Assembly (NCBI GenBank): GCA_902475645.1
Contig: CABSAH010000104.1
Span: 1 to 5,941 of the forward strand
Reading direction: 5' to 3'
Length of the DNA stretch: 5,941 nt
DNA from: an uncultured Christensenellaceae bacterium
GTDB lineage: Bacteria > Bacillota > Clostridia > Christensenellales > CAG-138
Shown here: positions 1 through 5,802 of the stretch, piece after piece
Numbering within the stretch: position 1 is the first letter of the stretch
Layout: each line of letters opens with the position of its first letter
Translations under genes and position numbers: made by a program
The notes under the pieces: generated by a model
Databases searched by the model: none
The model's input: the letters and a program-made list of their open reading frames with translations, nothing else
What the model was told of the DNA's origin: nothing

Positions 1-407
1 TCCGCAATGCGGTCCATTTCCTTATATACGTCGTCGTAGCTGTCCGTATCAACAAAGCGCACCTCCGCGCCCAGCAGCTCGTTTATAAGCAGATTGCCAA
101 CCCTGCCCTGAACGCCGCGCTGCTTAAGCACAAGCATGGGCTTTATGCCTATTTTGTTGCAGCAGGCCGCGGTAAGCATGGCGTGGTTGCTCTGCGCGCC
201 GCCCGTGGTAAGCACGTAGTCCGCACCCTTTTCCTTGGCATCGTAAAGTAGGTATTCAAGCTTGCGCACCTTGTTGCCGCCGGTGCTTACGCCCGTCATA
301 TCGTCGCGCTTTATGTATATATTGCGGCCGAGTACGCGGCTCATGTTGTCCAAATGGTGCATGGGCGTGGGGAATTGCCCCAGGTGCAGCTTGTTGGGTT
401 TGTTCAT
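1..407 (-). CDS. PLP-dependent D-cysteine desulfhydrase / ACC deaminase family protein (partial, C-terminus outside window)
   Basis: Only the first 135 residues are present; the frame is open to base 1, so the gene is cut by the window edge, not broken. The family is fold-type II PLP enzymes that remove the amino group from D-cysteine, ACC or related small amino acids; full members are roughly 330 residues. Seen in the translation: an N-terminal FPTP element near residue 12, IKRDDMTG (32-39), GGNKVRKLE (43-51) in which Lys46 is the expected PLP lysine, and TTGGAQSNHA (67-76), the family's substrate/phosphate loop. The ATG at 407-405 follows the preceding gene's TAA by two bases and has AAGGAGGA at 417-424, so translation is probably coupled. 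Five of its six Ile codons are ATA. The residues that separate ACC deaminase from D-cysteine desulfhydrase lie outside the window; D-cysteine desulfhydrase is my first choice, and L-cysteate sulfo-lyase or another D-amino-acid lyase is possible. Confidence 0.88.
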   Translation of the reverse strand, partial: MNKPNKLHLGQFPTPMHHLDNMSRVLGRNIYIKRDDMTGVSTGGNKVRKLEYLLYDAKEKGADYVLTTGGAQSNHAMLTAACCNKIGIKPMLVLKQRGVQGRVGNLLINELLGAEVRFVDTDSYDDVYKEMDRIA

Positions 408-409
408 GG

Positions 410-1681
410 TTACTTTTCCTCCTTCAATCTGGGCATGTTAAGAAAATCAAATGTCACAAAATAGTCCTTATTGGTTTCGGCACGGCGGATAAGCTGAGTG
501 CTTCCGTCCTCCTTCAGCAGCACCTCCGCGCTTTTAAGCTTGCCGTTGTAGTTATAGCCCATGGAGAAGCCGTGCGCGCCGGTATCGTGAATAACCAATA
601 TGTCGCCTTCGTTTATTTCGGGCAGGGCGCGGTCTATGGCAAAGCGGTCGTTGCTTTCGCAAAGGGAGCCGGTAATATCATAAACGTGGTCATGCGGGGC
701 GTTTTCCTTGCCCAGCACCGTAACGTGATGATACGCGCCGTACATTGCCGGGCGCAGCAGGTTTGCGGCGCAGGCGTCCGTGCCTATAAAGTGCTTGTGG
801 GTATCCTTATGGTGTATAACCGTGGTAACAAGATAGCCCGCGGGGCCTGTCATATATCGGCCAAGCTCCGTGAATATGCGCGGGCGCATATCCGTGCCGC
901 CGAACACCTCGTCATAAACCTCGTGTACCTTTTCGCCCACGAATGCTATGTCCGTTGCGGTATCCTCGGGCTTATAGGGTATGCCTATGCCGCCGGAGAG
1001 GTTGATGAACGCTATTTCCACGCCTACCTCATCGTGCAGCTCCTTTGCAACGCTGAACAGAAGCTTAGCAAGCGTGGGGTAATACATATTGTCCGTATTG
1101 CAGGAGGAAAGGAAGGAATGGAGCCCAAAGCGCTTTACGCCAAGCGCCTTGAGCTTTTTGAAGCCCTCCGTAAGCTGTTCGCGCGTGAAGCCGTATTTTG
1201 CGTCCGCAGGGTTGCCCATTATGGCTGTGCCTATGCGGAATTCGCCGCCGGGATTGAAGCGGCAGGATATGGTTTCGGGTATGCCGCCATGCTCCTTAAG
1301 GAAGTCTATATGCGTAATATCGTCCAAATTTATGGTGGCGTTAAGCCTGCGCGCATATTCAAAGTCCTCCGCCGGCGTATCGTTTGAGGAGAACATTATG
1401 CCGTCGCCCACAACGCCTATCGCCTCGCAGAGCATAAGCTCCGCGTAGCTGGAGCAATCCATGCCGCAGCCCTCGTCGCGCAGTATGCTCATTATAACGG
1501 GGTTGGGGCAGGCCTTGACCGCGTAGTATTCCTTATAGCCCTCGTTCCAGCTAAAGGCGCTGCGCAGCGCGCGGGCGCGGGAGCGGATGTCCTTCTCATC
1601 GTAAATATGGAAGGGGGTGGGATATTTTTCGATTATCTTTTCCATCTGTGCCTTGCTAAAGGGCAGCTTCTTATCCGTCAT
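410..1681 (-). CDS. Diaminopimelate decarboxylase-family PLP enzyme (fold III, lysA-like)
   Basis: The 423-residue length is normal for diaminopimelate decarboxylase, which converts meso-diaminopimelate to L-lysine and CO2 in the cytoplasm. Seen: YYAVKACPNP (52-61) with the PLP lysine at 56, NLSGGIGIPY (227-236) for the phosphate loop, ELGRY (272-276), LRPAMYGAYHH (309-319) with the substrate-carboxylate Arg310 and Tyr314, CESND (341-345) with the cross-subunit Cys/Glu, and GAHGFSMGYNYNG (368-380). These match the DAP decarboxylase group better than ornithine/arginine or carboxynorspermidine decarboxylases. Oddities: the usual HIGS segment reads HSFLSSC (188-194) and the usual CESGD reads CESND, so this belongs to a divergent, probably paralogous subgroup whose substrate is not certain. 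The start is supported by GGAGGAG at 1690-1696. It follows the transglutaminase gene by 30 bases and overlaps the control region of the next gene, whose ribosome binding site lies in its last codons. Family assignment is firm; the exact substrate is inferred. Confidence 0.92.
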   Translation of the reverse strand: MTDKKLPFSKAQMEKIIEKYPTPFHIYDEKDIRSRARALRSAFSWNEGYKEYYAVKACPNPVIMSILRDEGCGMDCSSYAELMLCEAIGVVGDGIMFSSNDTPAEDFEYARRLNATINLDDITHIDFLKEHGGIPETISCRFNPGGEFRIGTAIMGNPADAKYGFTREQLTEGFKKLKALGVKRFGLHSFLSSCNTDNMYYPTLAKLLFSVAKELHDEVGVEIAFINLSGGIGIPYKPEDTATDIAFVGEKVHEVYDEVFGGTDMRPRIFTELGRYMTGPAGYLVTTVIHHKDTHKHFIGTDACAANLLRPAMYGAYHHVTVLGKENAPHDHVYDITGSLCESNDRFAIDRALPEINEGDILVIHDTGAHGFSMGYNYNGKLKSAEVLLKEDGSTQLIRRAETNKDYFVTFDFLNMPRLKEEK

Positions 1682-1711
1682 GCGATGTTCTCCTCCGTCT
1701 ATGAATTAGGC

Positions 1712-3109
1712 TTAGATTTCCTTAAGCTCTATTATCTGCTTGTCCTTTGTTACGTTGCTTGCGGATATCGCCGCGTCCTCGTATTCAATTTCGCCGCCCT
1801 GATTATCGTAGGGATCATGGCGCCAGAAGGATTCTTCGGGATCGAGCGGATGCTGGAATTCGCTGTTGGCAACCATCCTGTACGGGTCAAGATTGCCGAA
1901 ATAGTGCTCGCGGCGGGCGGAATTATTGATGCGGTGTGCGCTGCCGCCGAATGAAGGATCCGCAAACAGCCAGCCGTGGGGGGCAATGTAGAACTGCGCC
2001 CAGTCATGGTAGCCAATGTCGCCGGGGGCAACGTATAAACCGCTCTGCCATTTTGCGGGTATGCCTGCGCAGCGGCACAGCGTTATGAACAGCAGCGCCT
2101 GAACGCCGCAGTCGCCCTTCAGGTTGCGCGCGCAGCCTTCCGCTATGCTTTCAATGCAGAAATATTCCGGCATGAAGGAGTACGTTACCTTTGTTGTAAC
2201 AAAATCATAGAAGTTGCGGGCCTTTTCAAGATTGTTGGTGCAGCCTGCGCTAAGCTCCTTCACAAGCTCCTTTATATACGGCGTGAAAACAATGTGCGGG
2301 GACTGCTCCTGCGTATCGAAATCGCTGGGCTGCTCCGCATCGGGGATAAGCTTGTAGGTATCGCAGTAGGGGGCAATATTGTCGTATTCGTATTCAACGA
2401 AGAATTCCGTGTTCTCTTCAAGCTTTTCTTCAAAGTACACGGTGCGTACGGGCGCATCCTCGGGGCAGATGTGCTTAGGCTCATGCGAAAATGCAAGAAG
2501 CTTTATGTTGCTCTGCTGTATGCACTTAGCGGGAATGGGCAAATGCACCTTAACCACCTTGCCGGGAACGAATGCATCGTCGTTTATGCGGATGGAGGCG
2601 CGTATGTGCTGGTGTACGCCGAAGCTGCCGCGTTCACGCATGATGTTCATGGAACGATCCAGCATGCTTACGGTCTCGGTGGGCTTGTCCTCGCCCTGGC
2701 TCGTGCCGGTATCCTTAACGTTGGCGCGCGCGGCGTAGTCGGCATTGACCTTAAGCAGGGTTTGATGGAAGAGATAGAAATAGCGCCTTTCGCCGTTTAT
2801 GAATATCCAGCCTATTTTGTTCGCATCCTCAAGCGCGTGGAATTCCTCCTCGGTAAAATCGGGAATATCCTTGTGTATGCACGCCATGGCGGTCTCAAAC
2901 GTATAAGGATAGTTCCTTGGCAGGCGCTGCATTATTTCCCGCTGCACCCTCATGCAGGCGGCAAGCGGCGCGGTGGTCTTGGGGTCGGCCAGGTGCATAT
3001 CGATAAGGCGTATGGCGTTGTCAATATCGCCTGCGGCCTTCAGCCGTTCAATGTCCTCCGGCAAGCCGATGTTAAGATAGCGGATGTCGTTGTTCTGGTT
3101 CACGCTCAT
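1712..3109 (-). CDS. Transglutaminase-like domain protein (cysteine-protease fold), cytoplasmic
   Basis: This 465-residue protein has a transglutaminase-like core in its C-terminal half (about 275-390): a helical run from LEKARNFYDF (294-303), then KGDCGVQALL (331-340) with the catalytic Cys334, YHDWAQFY (367-374) with His368, and LFADPSFGG (381-389) with Asp384. The Cys-His-Asp triad is intact, so an active enzyme is expected, most likely a peptidase or amide hydrolase of the papain-like fold instead of a true cross-linker. Residues 1-270 are not assigned: 60-130 contains an acidic stretch (IPDFTEEEF) followed by WIFINGERRYFYLF, and 165-260 looks like a beta-rich domain. No signal peptide or membrane segment is visible. 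The ATG at 3109 has AGGAGGA at 3117-3123, and the upstream gene's TAG is embedded in that ribosome binding site, so the two are translationally coupled. The position between an NlpC/P60 peptidase and a DAP decarboxylase suggests action on a peptide, but its substrate is unknown. Confidence 0.87.
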   Translation of the reverse strand: MSVNQNNDIRYLNIGLPEDIERLKAAGDIDNAIRLIDMHLADPKTTAPLAACMRVQREIMQRLPRNYPYTFETAMACIHKDIPDFTEEEFHALEDANKIGWIFINGERRYFYLFHQTLLKVNADYAARANVKDTGTSQGEDKPTETVSMLDRSMNIMRERGSFGVHQHIRASIRINDDAFVPGKVVKVHLPIPAKCIQQSNIKLLAFSHEPKHICPEDAPVRTVYFEEKLEENTEFFVEYEYDNIAPYCDTYKLIPDAEQPSDFDTQEQSPHIVFTPYIKELVKELSAGCTNNLEKARNFYDFVTTKVTYSFMPEYFCIESIAEGCARNLKGDCGVQALLFITLCRCAGIPAKWQSGLYVAPGDIGYHDWAQFYIAPHGWLFADPSFGGSAHRINNSARREHYFGNLDPYRMVANSEFQHPLDPEESFWRHDPYDNQGGEIEYEDAAISASNVTKDKQIIELKEI

Positions 3110-3121
3110 AATTATATCCTC

Positions 3122-3952
3122 CTAAAAAATGCTGCCCACGGCAAGCACACCGTTGGCGAGATCCTCACGGTAATCTAAATCACAGGGGCAAAGGCTGTTT
3201 ATAACCACGCCGTCGCTTCCGGCGCGGCTGGTGGAATGAATATACTTGCCGTCGCCTATATACATGGCAACGTGACCCTTGAAGAAAAGCATATCGCCCT
3301 TTTTAATATCCTTGCGTTCAATTTTGTGTACGGGGAAGCCTTCCACAATGTCCGCATTGCGGTAAATATCCACGCCGTACATAAGATAGCAGCTTCCTAC
3401 AAGGCCGGAGCAGTCTATGCCCAGCGGGGTTTTGCCGCCCCAGCGGTACTGCGTGCCCATATACTGCTTTGCAAGGCTTACGACCGCGTTGCGCAGCTCC
3501 TCCTCGCCAAGGGTGGGCTTATCGTAATATTCGCCAAGCTGAAGCGAACGCATATAGCCCTCCGCGCCGCCGTAAAGCCGCACATGCGTCCAGCCCGCGC
3601 GCACGTTTTCATCCTCAATCTTTTCAACTATTGCGCCGCGGTAAAGGGTTATAAGCACATTGCCGTTATGCGTGGCCTCGGTATGCACGTCCCCCGCAAA
3701 CGCCCAAACGCGGAGCAGCTTTGTCTGCGCATCCTCGCGGCGGGCAAGCTCCTCCTTATCGAAAAGCATATCGTCCTTATGGGCGTAGGTTTCGTAGCGA
3801 TAGGGGGTAACTATCCTGTACCAGCCGCCCTCCAGCTTTTGAGTGCAGGTGACAACGTGGCCGTACCAGCCCTCGTCGTCCGGCTCTGCATCGAAGGCGG
3901 GCGCGCAAACATACAGCGCACGCGGAGCGATTATGAGTGCCTTTTTGTTCAT
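3122..3952 (-). CDS. NlpC/P60 family cysteine peptidase with N-terminal SH3-like domains (YkfC / dipeptidyl peptidase VI-like)
   Basis: The 276-residue protein has an NlpC/P60 domain at about 153-276. This family cleaves the gamma-D-glutamyl to diamino-acid bond of murein peptides. Seen: YRWGGKTPLGIDCSGLVGS (169-187) with nucleophile Cys181 and the conserved Tyr169, KGHVAMYIGDGKYIHS (225-240) with His227 and the third polar residue His239, and the family's typical ending GVLAVGSIF. Residues 1-140 contain two stretches consistent with SH3b-type folds (GWYRIVTPYRYETYAHKDDML at 43-63 and WTHVRLYGGAEGYM at 121-134), the layout of YkfC-like enzymes that act on free muropeptides with an N-terminal L-Ala. 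The N-terminus has Arg11 inside its only hydrophobic stretch and no signal-peptidase pattern, so a cytoplasmic recycling enzyme fits better than a secreted autolysin. Start: ATG at 3952 with AAGGAGA at 3958-3964. It is the first gene of the operon, 12 bases ahead of the transglutaminase gene. Confidence 0.93.
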   Translation of the reverse strand: MNKKALIIAPRALYVCAPAFDAEPDDEGWYGHVVTCTQKLEGGWYRIVTPYRYETYAHKDDMLFDKEELARREDAQTKLLRVWAFAGDVHTEATHNGNVLITLYRGAIVEKIEDENVRAGWTHVRLYGGAEGYMRSLQLGEYYDKPTLGEEELRNAVVSLAKQYMGTQYRWGGKTPLGIDCSGLVGSCYLMYGVDIYRNADIVEGFPVHKIERKDIKKGDMLFFKGHVAMYIGDGKYIHSTSRAGSDGVVINSLCPCDLDYREDLANGVLAVGSIF

Positions 3953-3983
3953 GTGTATCTCCTTCTTTTGCCTTTTGCCGAAT

Positions 3984-4014
3984 TTTATCCGTCAACCAAA
4001 TGTTAACGGATAAA
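3984..4014 (-). promoter_or_regulatory. 13-bp hairpin / dyad in the leader of the NlpC/P60 operon
   Basis: Arms 3984-3996 and 4002-4014 pair over 13 base pairs around a 5-base loop (ATTTG on the minus strand). In RNA copied from the minus strand the only imperfection is one G-U wobble; in DNA the same position is a mismatch. It starts at about +6 of the predicted transcript, 11 bases after the -10 box, and ends about 20 bases before the ribosome binding site. It is not followed by a U-run, so it is not an intrinsic terminator. It could be an operator or a 5'-end hairpin that protects the mRNA. Confidence 0.6.
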
Positions 4015-4025
4015 TGCCTTCATAT

Positions 4026-4054
4026 ATTGTATACTCTCCCGCGCCCTTTAGCAA
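4026..4054 (-). promoter_or_regulatory. Sigma-A-type promoter of the NlpC/P60 operon
   Basis: On the minus strand there is a -35 box TTGCTA (4049-4054; 4 of 6 consensus), a 17-base spacer, and a -10 box TACAAT (4026-4031; 5 of 6 consensus). The predicted transcription start is about 4019, giving a leader of about 67 bases before the ATG at 3952. It lies in the 187-base gap after the P1 peptidase gene and is the best promoter candidate in that gap; it would drive all four downstream genes. Confidence 0.65.
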
Positions 4055-4139
4055 TCTGTTTATGCACTATACAGCGTGGGATTTTAATACAAAACAGCAT
4101 TCGGTGGTGTTAAGGGGCAACAGGCCCGCGCTTTTGCCG

Positions 4140-5177
4140 TTACAGCAGCTCGGCGAGGCACTCCCTTTCATGGCCGCTAAAGCCCTTTATATGCTCCGCA
4201 TGGGTAAGGCTGCTTATAACGCTTTCCTCAACGGCCTCTATCGCCGCGCGGAACATAAGGTCCATATCGTCCTCAAAAAGCACGTCCACGGAAATGGGCT
4301 TTTTGGGTGAATAGTGCGGTATGCGGTTGGCCGTTGTGAACGCAAGGGCAATTTCGCCGGAGCCGTTGCCGGATATGGTGCCCGTGCGGGCTATGCCGCT
4401 CTGCGCCCTGCGCGCAACGCGCTGAAGCTGCCTTGCGGATACGGGGGCATCGGTTGCGATTATTATAATAACGCTGCCCTTATCCTGCTGCTCAGCCGCT
4501 TTTTCGGCTTCCTTTTTCTGATAAAGCCTTTCGCCCACGCGCTCCGCGCCTATTGTAAGATCTCTCAGCGTGCCGAAATTGGTAAGCAGGAGCGCGCCCA
4601 CGGTGTATTTATTGCCGTAAAGCTCAAATACGCGGCTGGCGGAGCCTATTCCGCCCTTTAGCGAATAGCAGCTCATGCCGCTGCCCGCGCCCACCGCGCC
4701 TTCTTCAAAATCGTCCGCAGCGTTTGCAAGCGCATCAAGCGCGTTCTGCTCCGTAACGTGCAGGCCGCGTATATCGTTAAGATGGCCGTCGTTGCATTCA
4801 AATACCATTGGGTTTACCGTACCCGTGTCGCGGCCTATGTCCTCATTTCGCTCCAGCATATATTTGACCAGTGCCGTCGCCGCCGTGCCTACGGAAAGGG
4901 TGTTGGTCAAAAGCAAAGGGGTTTCTATGGTGCCAAGCTCATTAACCTGCACAAGGCCTATGCTTTTGCCGAAGCCGTTTATAACGTGGCTTGCGGCGGG
5001 GCATTTATCGTGGAACATATCGCCCGTGTGCGGGAGTATGGCGGTAACGCCCGTGTTTATGCCGCCCTCATGCCGCGTAACGTGGCCGACCTTTACGCCC
5101 GGCACGTCGGTAATCTTATTAAGCCTGCCTTTTTCCATTCTGCCCAGCGTAAAGCCGAAGCTGCTCTGTACGCCCAT
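4140..5177 (-). CDS. P1 family peptidase (S58; DmpA/BapA-type self-cleaving aminopeptidase)
   Basis: The protein has 345 residues from the start chosen here, normal for the family. These Ntn-type enzymes are made as one chain that cuts itself before a serine, which becomes the nucleophile; members release N-terminal D-, L- or beta-amino acids. Numbered from this start: ITDVPGVKVGHVT (22-34) at the N-terminus, GAVGAGSGM (160-168), LLLTNFG (196-202) with the conserved Asn200, and KGSVIIIIATDAP (233-245), whose Gly234-Ser235 is the expected cleavage bond. Ser273 and Glu275 in NGSGEIALAF lie 38 and 40 residues after the nucleophile, the spacing I recall for the catalytic Ser/Glu pair of BapA. The residues just before the cut (KKEAEKAAEQQDK) form a charged, flexible linker. 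The reading frame opens further up, at 5228, but AGGAGGA at 5184-5190 sits 7 bases before the ATG at 5177 and only 1 base before the one at 5183. There is no signal peptide. The exact substrate (D-Ala peptides or beta-peptides) is unknown. Confidence 0.92.
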   Translation of the reverse strand: MGVQSSFGFTLGRMEKGRLNKITDVPGVKVGHVTRHEGGINTGVTAILPHTGDMFHDKCPAASHVINGFGKSIGLVQVNELGTIETPLLLTNTLSVGTAATALVKYMLERNEDIGRDTGTVNPMVFECNDGHLNDIRGLHVTEQNALDALANAADDFEEGAVGAGSGMSCYSLKGGIGSASRVFELYGNKYTVGALLLTNFGTLRDLTIGAERVGERLYQKKEAEKAAEQQDKGSVIIIIATDAPVSARQLQRVARRAQSGIARTGTISGNGSGEIALAFTTANRIPHYSPKKPISVDVLFEDDMDLMFRAAIEAVEESVISSLTHAEHIKGFSGHERECLAELL

Positions 5178-5183
5178 TATCAT

Positions 5184-5190
5184 TCCTCCT
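5184..5190 (-). promoter_or_regulatory. Ribosome binding site that fixes the P1 peptidase start
   Basis: The minus strand reads AGGAGGA here. It is 7 bases from the ATG at 5177-5175 but only 1 base from the ATG at 5183-5181, and lies downstream of the far ATG at 5228. The spacing therefore selects the start at 5177 and removes 17 residues from the longest possible reading frame. Confidence 0.85.
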
Positions 5191-5218
5191 GTATGCGCAT
5201 ATTCAGCGTTCTGCACAT

Positions 5219-5237
5219 TTCGGCACAATATGCCGAA
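5219..5237 (-). promoter_or_regulatory. 7-bp hairpin / dyad in the leader of the P1 peptidase gene
   Basis: Minus strand TTCGGCA, loop TATTG, then TGCCGAA: a perfect 7-bp inverted repeat with a 5-base loop. It begins 11 bases after the -10 box and ends about 28 bases before the ribosome binding site, with no U-run. The heptamer TTCGGCA also occurs once in the leader of the NlpC/P60 operon (3976-3982). Confidence 0.55.
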
Positions 5238-5248
5238 GCGCCGCCTAT

Positions 5249-5254
5249 ATTATA
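5249..5254 (-). promoter_or_regulatory. Candidate -10 box of the P1 peptidase gene
   Basis: The minus strand carries a perfect TATAAT here, in a GC-rich surrounding. The predicted start of transcription is about 5242, giving a 65-base leader before the ATG at 5177. No good -35 hexamer is found 15 to 19 bases upstream (the best, TGGCGC, matches 2 of 6), so if real the promoter is either weak or depends on an activator. Confidence 0.45.
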
Positions 5255-5323
5255 TACTATTTCCCTCCGCCGCGCCATTGAAATATGTGCATAAATAATA
5301 TATTTTAGGGACAAAATTTATAC

Positions 5324-5351
5324 GGAATGTGTAATTAGGAATGCAGAATTG
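5324..5351. repeat. Short tandem repeat, 14-base unit, two copies
   Basis: GGAATGTGTAATTA (5324-5337) is followed directly by GGAATGCAGAATTG (5338-5351); 10 of 14 positions agree. It marks the boundary between the AT-rich promoter region and the GC-rich repeat array. Confidence 0.4.
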
Positions 5352-5395
5352 AAAATCAGGTGCGTAGAGGAACGGGCGCGGAGGCGGGCTGTGAG
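5352..5395. other. Unassigned GC-rich intergenic stretch
   Basis: I see no gene, clear promoter or hairpin here. It joins the short tandem repeat to the palindromic array and may be a decayed module; the purine-rich GAGG runs resemble the right ends of the other copies. Confidence 0.3.
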
Positions 5396-5465
5396 TTTTT
5401 TGCCGTTTTTCCCCCTCGGCAACAGCAAACTCTCTCAGTCAAACCTTTGGTTTGCCACACCTCAA
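5396..5465. repeat. Degenerate left-end palindromic module
   Basis: A T-rich stretch and CCCCCTCGG (5411-5419) resemble the spacer and left end of the better-preserved modules to the right. TTGCCG (5400-5405) can pair with CGGCAA (5417-5422). Next, CTCTCAGTC leads into a perfect hairpin CAAACC-TTT-GGTTTG (5440-5454). The right half of a full module is absent, so this looks like an eroded copy. Confidence 0.5.
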
Positions 5466-5540
5466 CCCCTCAGTCGTCTTGCGGCGACAGGCCACCGTGC
5501 GGGGAAAGTGGATGCGAATGAAATGAGCAGGCGAAAGGGG
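5466..5540. repeat. Short palindromic module, copy 1
   Basis: This begins CCCCTCAGTC and ends GCGAAAGGGG, giving short terminal inverted repeats. It contains the hairpin GTCGTC-TTGC-GGCGAC (5473-5488, one wobble pair). Its last 40 bases (5501-5540) match 5728-5767 at 38 of 40 positions. Confidence 0.65.
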
Positions 5541-5573
5541 AATGTTTCGGAGGTGGATTGCGATTTTTCTATT

Positions 5574-5701
5574 CCCACTCAGCTTCGCTTACGCTCAGCA
5601 GCTCCCCCGCGAGCGGTGGAGCCTTTTGGTTTGTTCAACCGCCGCCCAAAAGCCTCCATCTTAGAGGGAGGTGGATGCGAGTGAAGCGAGCAGACGGAGG
5701 G
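5574..5701. repeat. Long palindromic module, copy 1 (MITE/REP-like, non-coding)
   Basis: About 128 bases that fold back on themselves. The inner arms GGAGCCTTTTGG (5618-5629) and CCAAAAGCCTCC (5646-5657) pair at 11 of 12 positions. GCTCC (5601-5605) also pairs locally with GGAGC (5618-5622), so alternative folds exist. The outer ends are CCCACTCAG and GACGGAGGG, imperfect inverted repeats. Bases 5599-5630 match 5831-5862 at 31 of 32 positions. There is no plausible gene within it. Confidence 0.65.
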
Positions 5702-5767
5702 AGTCAAAATTAGCTGTCCCCGTTTACGGGGAAAGTGGCTGCGAATGAAATGAGCAGACGAAAGGGG
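5701..5767. repeat. Short palindromic module, copy 2
   Basis: This starts GAGTCAAAATTAGCTG and contains the perfect stem CCCCG-TTTA-CGGGG (5718-5731), followed by the 40-base segment shared with 5501-5540. It directly abuts the long module on its left. Confidence 0.6.
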
Positions 5768-5802
5768 TGCAGCTCGGAAGTGGCTTTTGCGGTTTTTTCT
5801 GT

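Noticed and set aside
572..1387. Open frame of 271 codons on the plus strand
   Set aside because: It lies wholly antisense to the decarboxylase gene, which has clear motifs; its translation shows no domain and an arginine/alanine/tyrosine-rich composition typical of a shadow frame.
2294..3178. Open frame of 294 codons on the plus strand
   Set aside because: Antisense to the transglutaminase-like gene, without a ribosome binding site or a recognisable motif.
3236..4006. Open frame of 256 codons on the plus strand
   Set aside because: Antisense to the NlpC/P60 gene and running across its promoter leader; no domain.
4099..4139. Terminator after the P1 peptidase gene
   Set aside because: The minus strand has only a 4-bp stem (GGGC/GCCC) with no real T-run; too weak to call, so read-through into the operon cannot be excluded.
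5178..5228. Longer start for the P1 peptidase (17 extra residues)
   Set aside because: It has no ribosome binding site, while a strong one fits the ATG at 5177; the extra residues also precede the usual N-terminus of the family and overlap the leader hairpin.
4758..5294. Open frame of 178 codons on the plus strand
   Set aside because: Antisense to the P1 peptidase gene; no motif or start signal.
5349..5684. Open frame of 111 codons on the plus strand across the repeat array
   Set aside because: It is made of palindromic module sequence, has a composition unlike a protein, and is not preceded by a ribosome binding site.
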